In this document: one piece after another, positions 9,123-16,100 of the stretch
Position numbering within the stretch: the first letter of the stretch is position 1
Layout: each line of letters starts with the position of its first letter
From: Methylomonas rhizoryzae
GTDB taxonomy: Bacteria > Pseudomonadota > Gammaproteobacteria > Methylococcales > Methylomonadaceae
DNA length: 64,000 nt
NCBI RefSeq assembly: GCF_008632455.1
Contig: NZ_CP043929.1
Span: 930,001 to 994,000, forward strand
Reading direction: 5' to 3'
Program-made: the position numbers and the translations under genes
Notes under the pieces: model-generated
What the model saw: the letters and a program-made list of their open reading frames with translations, nothing else
Database searches by the model: none
Told to the model about the DNA's origin: nothing

Positions 9123-9178
9123 GAACGGTTACAGGCGCGAAAGTGATGGTATGATCCGGTTCGAATCCGGCACCGTTT
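9123..9178 (+). other. tRNA-like fold (acceptor stem plus T-arm, 56 nt)
   Basis: GAACGGT at 9123-9129 pairs with ACCGTTT at 9172-9178 over seven positions (one G-T pair). Just inside the 3' strand lies a canonical T-loop (TTCGAAT) on a CCGG/CCGG stem. The element is too short for a full tRNA, has no clear anticodon arm, and is followed by ATGG instead of CCA. It may be a tRNA relic left by the island or a chance fold. Confidence 0.3.
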
Positions 9179-9302
9179 ATGGCCTGGATACCAACATCAG
9201 CAAGGCAAATTACCAACACCTCATCAATGCGCCGGTACCGGCCGCATTTCGTAACGACAAGCTACCCACATCATCACCCTTGATAGTGTTTGATTGTGTC
9301 GA

Positions 9303-9332
9303 ATGCTGTTGCTTGGTGTAACGCTACAGCAT
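9303..9332 (+). promoter_or_regulatory. Candidate HigA operator upstream of higB
   Basis: A perfect 7-bp inverted repeat (ATGCTGT ... ACAGCAT, 16-bp centre) ends 11 bp before the toxin start codon. HigA antitoxins typically bind such palindromes in their own promoter. A promoter probably overlaps it, but no consensus boxes stand out. Confidence 0.45.
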
Positions 9333-9343
9333 ACAATGCCGGC

Positions 9344-9622
9344 ATGATTAAATCGTTCCAACACAAAGGCCTGAAAGCCTTTTTCGAAACGGGCAGCAAG
9401 GTCGGCATCAAGCCGGAACACGCTGCCAAGCTCAACCGGCAACTGTTGCGCCTGGACATCGCCAAGACAGCCAACGACGTGAACTTGCCCGGCTGGCGCT
9501 TGCACCCGTTGAGCGGCGATCTGGCCGGCCATTACTCCATCGTCGTCAATGGCAATTGGCGGATGACCTTCAAGTTCGAAGGCGAAGACGTGGTGTTGGT
9601 CGATTACATGGACTACCACTAA
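9344..9622 (+). CDS. higB: HigB/RelE-family mRNA interferase toxin
   Basis: 92 aa, the usual length for a HigB-type plasmid-maintenance killer protein. Features are MIKSFQHKGLKAFFETG at the N-terminus, AAKLNRQLLRLDIAKTANDV in the helix, and the C-terminal strand pattern GHYSIVVNGNWRMTFKFEGE followed by LVDYMDYH, which carries the conserved Arg of the RelE fold. Such toxins cleave mRNA at the ribosome when the antitoxin is lost. The antitoxin gene follows at 11 bp, in the toxin-first order typical of hig loci. The ATG at 9344 is chosen because an upstream open frame has no ribosome-binding site and the family starts here. Confidence 0.92.
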   Translation: MIKSFQHKGLKAFFETGSKVGIKPEHAAKLNRQLLRLDIAKTANDVNLPGWRLHPLSGDLAGHYSIVVNGNWRMTFKFEGEDVVLVDYMDYH

Positions 9623-9633
9623 GAGGCAACCCC

Positions 9634-9936
9634 ATGACGCAAATCCACAACCCACCACACCCCGGCGAAACCTTGCGCGAAGACATCTTGCCGGCGCTGT
9701 CGCTGACGGTCACCGAAGCCGCCAAGCAGCTTGGCGTCACCCGGGGCACCTTGTCCAAAGTGCTGAATGGCCGGGCGGCTATATCGCCGGAAATGGCGCT
9801 CAGAATCGAAAGCTGGCTCGGCGTCGAGAATGGCGGCCGGGCCGATCTATGGATAGCCCACCAAGCCGCCTACGACCTTTGGCAAGCCCGCCAAGCGGGA
9901 GCGCCTACCGTGCAACGGGCGGTGATACCGCACTGA
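9634..9936 (+). CDS. higA: HigA-family antitoxin (HTH XRE type)
   Basis: 100 aa. The N-terminus has the HigA signature HPGETLREDILPALSLTVTE, followed by a helix-turn-helix (AAKQLGVTRGTLSKVLNGRAAIS) and MALRIESWLG. It neutralises HigB and represses the operon by binding the palindrome upstream of higB. AAGAGG seven bases before the ATG is a good ribosome-binding site. The pair lies just beyond the broken integrase and may have been cargo of the same island; addiction could explain why this part persisted. Confidence 0.93.
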   Translation: MTQIHNPPHPGETLREDILPALSLTVTEAAKQLGVTRGTLSKVLNGRAAISPEMALRIESWLGVENGGRADLWIAHQAAYDLWQARQAGAPTVQRAVIPH

Positions 9937-10064
9937 AGCAACCCGGCAAGGCCATTGATGAGGCCGGCTGACACCCGATAAACCGCCTAGCCCGACGGGG
10001 CGAAACCTGGGCAACCTATCACCCAGTGACGCAACATCAGATTAAACCGCCGCACGGTCGTAGG

Positions 10065-10415
10065 CTATCCGCAATTCAAAGCCACCATACGGCGAAACCG
10101 CGATGCGTTCCGTCTTACGGCCTTGATTTGGGAGCGATATTCGATTTTTGAGAGTGCTTTTGAAAAAGCTTTTTTGATAGCTCGCCATCGATTGGAGTAT
10201 TGATCATCACCAGATGGCAATGTCCAAATGGCGTGCATGTGATCCGGCAAAACAACCCAGGCGTCGATATGAAAGGGCTGTTGTTGCCGAGTTGCGCGGA
10301 CCGCTTCCCGTAATTCGGCAATATGCTCGATCAACAATGCCGATTTTCGCTCAAGCAAATTAACCGTGAAAAAATAAGTCCCGCCCGGAATGCGATTGCG
10401 TCGATAGTTTGGCAT
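10065..10415 (-). pseudogene. REP-associated tyrosine (Y1) transposase, C-terminally truncated
   Basis: The N-terminus MPNYRRNRIPGGTYFFTVNL and the metal-binding HUH segment PDHMHAIWTLPSGD identify the TnpA-REP/RAYT family (Y1_Tnp, IS200-like fold). After about residue 95 (KIEYRSQ) the sequence departs from the family: the segment with the catalytic tyrosine and the usual DYIHFNPVKHG-type end are absent, and an unrelated 20-residue tail follows. The enzyme is therefore probably inactive. A GTAG-footed hairpin at 10436-10464 lies just upstream of its start, as in intact REPtrons. The first ~170 bp of the gene are duplicated at 10775-10944. Confidence 0.82.
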
Positions 10416-10474
10416 GGAACAAGTTTATTTCATTCGGCGGATGACGCAAGCTTATCCGCCCTACGGCCCTGTCT
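10246..10474. repeat. 229-bp direct repeat, copy A
   Basis: From GGCAAAACAACCCAGGCGTC to CTACGGCCCTGTCT this segment is repeated, identically as far as I can read, at 10775-11003. It contains the 5' part of the Y1 transposase and the REP hairpin upstream of it. The two copies bracket a 300-bp IS3 fragment. Far too long for an IS target duplication, so it must come from recombination between two REPtron copies or from a local duplication. Confidence 0.93.
10436..10464 (-). repeat. GTAG-footed REP hairpin upstream of the Y1 transposase
   Basis: On the minus strand: GTAG, then GGCGGAT, 11-nt loop, ATCCGCC (perfect 7-bp stem). This is the classic REP layout recognised by TnpA-REP transposases and lies 21 bp upstream of the transposase start codon. 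Confidence 0.8.
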
Positions 10475-10774
10475 GCTCAGTATGGACGGTCGGGGTGCTT
10501 GGCGGGATAATGTCTTTGTTGAGCGCCTATGGCGATCGGTCAAATACGAGCGGGTTTACCTGCATGCCTACGATTCCGTCGGCCAAGCCCGCGCTTCAAT
10601 CCTGGATTATTTCGAGTGGTACAACCACGAACGACCGCATTCCAGTTTGAAACGAAAAACGCCTCATCAGGCGTATAACGATGGGTTGCTAACCCTCAAG
10701 TTGGCCGCCTAAACCATGGCAGGGATTTCACTTTAAATCATCGATTTACTGTTCAAACCAATGGGGCCACTTCT
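10475..10774 (+). mobile_element. 3' fragment of an IS3-family element
   Basis: Codes the last ~78 residues of an IS3-family OrfB transposase up to the stop at 10712: SMDGRGAWRDNVFVERLWRS (with the final Glu of the DDE triad) and a tail with YNHERPHSSLKRKTPHQAY. About 60 bp of non-coding sequence follows, ending in CAATGGGGCCACTTCT, probably the right IS end. The left two-thirds of the element, including the first two Asp residues of the catalytic triad, is absent. It is bracketed by the 229-bp repeats. Not functional on its own. Confidence 0.85.
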
Positions 10775-11003
10775 GGCAAAACAACCCAGGCGTCGATATG
10801 AAAGGGCTGTTGTTGCCGAGTTGCGCGGACCGCTTCCCGTAATTCGGCAATATGCTCGATCAACAATGCCGATTTTCGCTCAAGCAAATTAACCGTGAAA
10901 AAATAAGTCCCGCCCGGAATGCGATTGCGTCGATAGTTTGGCATGGAACAAGTTTATTTCATTCGGCGGATGACGCAAGCTTATCCGCCCTACGGCCCTG
11001 TCT
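10775..11003. repeat. 229-bp direct repeat, copy B
   Basis: Second copy of 10246-10474. Its left edge abuts the presumed right end of the IS3 fragment and its right edge runs straight into the orphan Rhs core, sharing CTGTCT with the Rhs sequence at the junction (microhomology). Confidence 0.93.
10965..10993 (-). repeat. Second copy of the GTAG-GGCGGAT REP hairpin
   Basis: Identical to 10436-10464, carried within direct repeat copy B. It now sits 5 bp from the edge of the orphan Rhs core. Confidence 0.78.
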
Positions 11004-12670
11004 AAATAGCTTCCAATTTGCTGCGACAAACTAGATTCAGCGGACGTCCCCGTCGGGTCAGTAAACATCACCGGGTTGCCGTTGGCGTAAGTATACACAT
11101 TGGTGCCGCCTTCCAGGCCGATCAGGTCCGGTTGCAGGTAGCGGCCGGTGCGGGGCGAGAAGTAGCGGGTGTGGTTGTAGTGCAGGCCGGTGGTGCTGTC
11201 GTAGTATTGGCCGGGGTAGCGCAGGTTGAACGTCACCTTCGCACCGTCGCCGTCCGGGTCTTCTTGAGCGACGGCGTCGCCGTAGGGCGCGAACGGCCAG
11301 TGCCACACCGGCTGGCTGAGATTGCCGGCGGCGCGGCGCAGGTAGCGCGGGGTGTTGGCGAAGTCGGTTTCGATGTAATAGATCGCGGCCAGGCTGCCGT
11401 CGGTTTTTTGGTCGACCACGGCCAGCGGCACGTCGCCCAGCCACACGTAGTTGCGGGCGCTGCCGTTGCCGGCCTGTTCGTAGATCAAGCGGCCGGCGGT
11501 GTCGTAGACGTAGCGGGTTTGCCCGGCCCCGTTGGTTTTCAACACCCGCCGCCGGCCGCTGTCGTAGCGGTAAGCAGCGGTATAGCCCTGACTGCCGTTG
11601 GCCGGCGGGGTCGGGGCGATGTCTTCCCGGGTCAGACGGTTGTCGCTGTAAGACAAAACGTCAGTACGTCTTAAGGCGCCGCTACCTGTGTAGTTTTCCA
11701 GGCGGGTCAGGTTGCCGTTGTTGTCGTGCTCCAGCAGGGATTTCTCGGCGCTGCCGCTTAGCTGTTGCGAAATCAAGCGGTCGAAGTCGTCATACTTGAA
11801 ATGGACTGTGTTGTAAACAGTTACCCGGTTGCGGCTGTCGTAGCCAAGGTAATGGGTGTACAGGTCGCTGTTGTCAGCCTGTCGCATCCGCACTGCGGAT
11901 AAGTGTCCGCCGCCATCCCGGCTACGGATGTATTTCAAGCCGTTGCCGAAGGTCAGGCTGCGCAGGCGCTTGTCTAACGGTTGGTAGCTGACGTCGCTGG
12001 CCAAGGTGGTGGCGGTGCCGTTCAGGTTGGCGCCGACCTGGGCGATGCGAAAATCGCCGTCTGCATAGGCGTATTCGATGCGCAAGCCTTTGGGATAAGC
12101 GACGGCTTGCAGGCGGTTGCCGGGGCCGTATTCGTAGGCCGTGCTCAAGGCCGGCAGGCCGGTAACGGCTTGCTCGCTGTGGGTGACGTTGCCGCGGGCG
12201 TCGTTGCGCATGCGGTCGGTGACGTTCAAGCCGCCGGCCGAGGTGCGGCTGCTTTCCACCAGGCGGCCTACATAATGGGCGGTATGGGCGCTATCGTCTG
12301 ACGGCGCTTTGTCCCAAGTTTGACTTTCGCTGCCGCCGTCGGAGTAATCGACCCGGGTCAAGCGGTCCAGGGCGTCGTAGTGTTTGCGGGCGCTGTTGCC
12401 GTCGCTGTCTTCCCGGTAGATTTCGTTGCCGGCCAAGTCGTATAGCGAGCCGCGATTGCCGAAGTCCGGCGAGTCTTCGTCAATGTGTTTGTCCAGTTCG
12501 TTGTTGGTCAATAAGGAGGTGGCGTTGACCGGATCGACCACTTGCTTGACCCGGCCGGCCACGTCGTAGTCCAGGCTGAACAGCGGGATCTTGGGACCTA
12601 ATTTGCCTTTGCTCGACAGTGTGGCCAGGGAGCGGTCGCTGATTTGATCCAGCACGGTGTAGTCGGTCAA
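10998..12670 (-). pseudogene. Orphan Rhs core copy without N-terminus and without toxin tip
   Basis: 1673 bp that align with 13666-15446 of the full Rhs gene, minus one 108-bp deletion. The copy includes many YD repeats and the hyperconserved core end (GLHYNHTRYFSPRTGRYLQP ... VMFTDPTGT) and stops 15 residues later, at IGSYLD, exactly where Rhs cores meet variable tips. Beyond that point the frame runs into the REP/transposase duplication. An open frame spans 12775-10889, but it has no signal peptide and no credible start. Identity to the full copy is very high except for a diverged patch around 11740-11960. Such displaced cores are known as recombination partners for tip exchange in Rhs loci. 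Confidence 0.88.
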
Positions 12671-12691
12671 ACGCGAGAAGATGCGCCTAGG

Positions 12692-12724
12692 GTAGGTTGT
12701 GCAGAGCCAGCGGCGAGGCGCAAC
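12692..12724 (+). repeat. GTAG-footed hairpin of a third sequence type
   Basis: GTAG followed by GTTGTGC, 15-nt loop, GCGCAAC (7-bp stem with one G-T pair). It lies in the 134-bp gap between the orphan Rhs core and the immunity gene. The surrounding sequence also has a GATGCGCCT direct repeat at 12679 and 12735. Confidence 0.55.
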
Positions 12725-12804
12725 GGTCGCGAACGATGCGCCTCCTTGCGTCGGCAGCATACTATCGGCTATCAAATTTAACGCACGTTATCGCGTTACA
12801 CCGC

Positions 12805-13188
12805 CTAACGAGAGAGAAACTCCACATCCATGCGGTCAATCTTCATGGCAACCATTTTTCCTTCAAGGTAGCTAAAGTTCCGTTGCAGCATCTCATCTTC
12901 GATGACCAATCCGCCAGATTCCAAACAACTACCACTAAGCTTGCCTGTAATCACATAGGCAAAACCAGTTCCGACGCGATCAATCGATGGCAGTGTTCCA
13001 TCTGGCAGCGCGTTAACGCTGTAGTCATCAAACACCACGGGGTGCAATTCCACCGGGTAAGACAGACCTACCTCAATGTTGTAGGGGCACACACTCGCAA
13101 AGCCAGCAAGCTCAATGTCATCAATCCGAAGCATGACCTCTTCTTCGATGTCTTCATCCACACATAGAACTAATGCTTCATAAATCAT
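12805..13188 (-). CDS. Predicted immunity protein for the Rhs tip toxin
   Basis: 127 aa, acidic, no signal peptide or membrane segment, so cytoplasmic. Its ATG overlaps the Rhs stop codon by four bases (ATGA), so its translation is coupled to the Rhs gene. This position, immediately behind the variable tip, is diagnostic of immunity genes in polymorphic toxin loci. The sequence (SVCPYNIEVGLSYPVELHPV, then VGTGFAYVITGKLSG and MVAMKIDRMDVEFL) recalls an uncharacterised family of small beta-rich proteins often seen behind toxins; I cannot name it. It should bind and block the adjacent tip domain. Inference rests on position more than sequence. Confidence 0.72.
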   Translation of the reverse strand: MIYEALVLCVDEDIEEEVMLRIDDIELAGFASVCPYNIEVGLSYPVELHPVVFDDYSVNALPDGTLPSIDRVGTGFAYVITGKLSGSCLESGGLVIEDEMLQRNFSYLEGKMVAMKIDRMDVEFLSR

Positions 13189-16100
13189 GGCACTGGCCTT
13201 ATCGTCTTGTCCGCCGGATTGCCGTTAAGCAGCTTCCAAAAGCTGTTGCTGCTTTGCGTGTGAATGGTGGTAATTGCACCATCCGCGCTTGTTCCAACAA
13301 ACCCGAACTTAGCATCACCTCGTGACGTGTTGCCCATGAATTGCACGTACCCTGTTCGAGTTTCCCCTTTGTAGAGGTACTCGATCTTTTGACCACTTTG
13401 CATGATGTCCCGGCCTACCTGAAGGTAGTCATCAGCACTACGTGCGCCGAACTCTGCCCCATGCTTTTCAAAATGGCTTAGAAGTTTCGCGTCACTTGCG
13501 AAGCTCCCTACGCCCTTTGCAACCTTCCCCTCAATACCCATCGGCGTAAACATCGCCGGCATGAAGCACATTTGGACACCCGGCAATTGAAAGGTATCTT
13601 GCGCCAAACTGCTGAATTGCCCGTAATAGCTGGGAAACGACGTTGACCCAAACCAGGAGAGTGCACTGTCTAAATAGCTTCCAATTTGCTGCGACAAACT
13701 GGATTCAGCGGACGTCCCCGTCGGGTCAGTAAACATCACCGGGTTGCCGTTGGCGTAAGTATACACATTGGTGCCGCCTTCCAGGCCGATCAGGTCCGGT
13801 TGCAGGTAGCGGCCGGTGCGGGGCGAGAAGTAGCGGGTGTGGTTGTAGTGCAGGCCGGTGGTGCTGTCGTAGTATTGGCCGGGGTAGCGCAGGTTGAACG
13901 TAACCTTTATTCCGTCGCCGTCCGGGTCTTCCTGGGCGGCGGCATCGCCGTAGGGCGCGAACGGCCAGTGCCACACCGGCTGGCTGAGATTGCCGGAGGC
14001 GCGGCGCAGATAGCGCGGAGTGTTGGCGAAGTCGGTTTCGATGTAATAAATCGCCGCCAGGCTGCCGTCGGTTTTTTGGTCGACCACGGCCAGCGGCACG
14101 TCGCCCAGCCACACGTAGTTGCGGGCGCTGCCGTTGCCGGCCTGTTCGTAGATCAAGCGGCCGGCAGTGTCGTAGACGTAGCGGGTTTGCCCGGCCCCGT
14201 TGGTTTTCAACACCCGCCGCCGGCCGCTGTCGTAGCGGTATTGCTCGCTAGTAGCGGCTTGGGTGAATGTGATCAGGGTGCGGTCGGCGCCGTAGCGGTA
14301 GGCAAAACTGCCGTAGCCGGTAATAAAGCCGGATTGATCGTAGCGGTAAGCCGCGGTATAGCCCTGACTACCGTTAGCCGGCGGGGTCGGGGTGATGTCT
14401 TCCCTCGCCAGGCGGTTGTCGCTGTAAGACAAAACGTCAGTACGTCTTAAGGTGCCGCTAGCGGTGTAGTTTTCCAAGCGGGTCAGGTTGCCGTTGTTGT
14501 CGTGTTCCAGCAGGGTTTTTTCGGCACTGGCGCGTGACTTTTGCGAAACCAAGCGATCGAAGTCGTCGTAGTAGAAGGAGGTTATGTCGTAAACAGTTAC
14601 CCGATTGCGACTGTCGTAGGCGAGATAATGGTTATACATGTCGCTGTTGTTAGCCTGTCGCATCCGCACAACGATTAAGCGTCCGCCGTTATCGCGGGAA
14701 CGAATGTATTTCAAGCCGTTGCCGAAGGTCAGGCTGCGCAGGCGCTTGTCTAACGGTTGGTAGCTGACGTCGCGGGCCAAGGTGTTGGCGGTGCCGTTCA
14801 GGCTGGCGCCGACCTGGGCGATGCGAAAATCGCCGTCTGCATAGGCGTATTCGATGCGCAAGCCTTTGGGATAAGCGACGGCTTGCAGGCGGTTGCCGGG
14901 GCCGTATTCGTAGGCCGTGCTCAAGGCCGGCAGGCCGGTAACGGCTTGCTCGCTGTGGGTGACGTTGCCGCGGGCGTCGTAGCGCATGCGGTCGGTGACG
15001 TTCAAACCGCCGGCCGAGGTGCGGCTGCTTTCCACCAGGCGGCCTACATAATGGGCGGCATGGGCGCTATCGTCTGACGGCGCTTTGTCCCAAGTTTGAC
15101 TTTCGCTGCCGCCGTCGGAGTAATCGACCCGGGTCAAGCGGTCCAGGGCGTCGTAGTGTTTGCGGGCGCTGTTGCCGTCGCTGTCTTCCCGGTAGATTTC
15201 GTTGCCGGCCAAGTCGTATAGCGAGCCGCGATTGCCGAAGTCCGGCGAGTCTTCGTCAATGTGTTTGCCCAGTTCGTTGTTGGTCAATAAGGAGGTGGCG
15301 TTGACCGGATCGACCACTTGCGTGACCCGGCCGGCCACGTCGTAGTCCAGGCTGAACAGCGGAATTTTGGGGCCTAATTTGCCTTTGCTCGACAGTGTGG
15401 CCAGGGAGCGATCACTGATTTGATCCAGCACGGTGTAGTCGGTCAAGTCGCAGATTTCGCCGCTGATACAGGATCGGGTCTGATGATTGTTGCCGTCGTA
15501 GCTCAGGGTTTTGTCCCATGCGCCCGTGCCGTCGGCGGTTTCGATCAGCAGGCCTTTTTCGTCAAAGCTTTGTTTCCAGGTTTGGCCGCTATCGTCACTA
15601 CGTTGCGCGATGGTTTGCAGAATGTTGCCGCGGCTGTCGCGCCGGTATTCGAGCGTGTCGGTAATCTCGCCGTGCGTCAGGCTGACGGTTTTTACCGAGC
15701 CGGCCGGGGTATAGCTGTAGTTGAGTACGCTGCCGTCCGGCCGGGTTTGGCTTTGCAGGCGGCCGTTGGTGGTGTAGCTGTAGCGGGTCACGTCGTCGCC
15801 TACGCTTTCCGTGACCGGCTGCCGCAGCGTGTTGTATTCGGTCACGCTGTGTACGCCGTTGATGTCGACTTGCTCGGTGATTTGGCCGTGAGCGTTGACG
15901 CTGAGCACGGACGACACCCGACCCAAGGCGTCGGTGGTGCGCCACAGATCGCCGTTGCGGCGGTATTCGGTGACCGTGCTGCCGTTTTCCGCGCGCGGCC
16001 CGGTTTTGCTGACTTTTAAGGTGACGTGGCTGCTGTTGTCGTAAACGTAGGCATAGTCGGTCTGATGGCAGGTGGTGGATGTTGCCGGGCAGCTGTCGTC

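Noticed and set aside
9010..9321. 103-codon plus-strand frame over the integrase end and higB leader
   Set aside because: Its first third is the integrase tail in another frame, and the rest has no start, family or ribosome site.
10323..10712. 129-codon frame as an intact gene
   Set aside because: It is a chance joining of antisense REP-transposase sequence with the IS3 OrfB 3' end at 10475.
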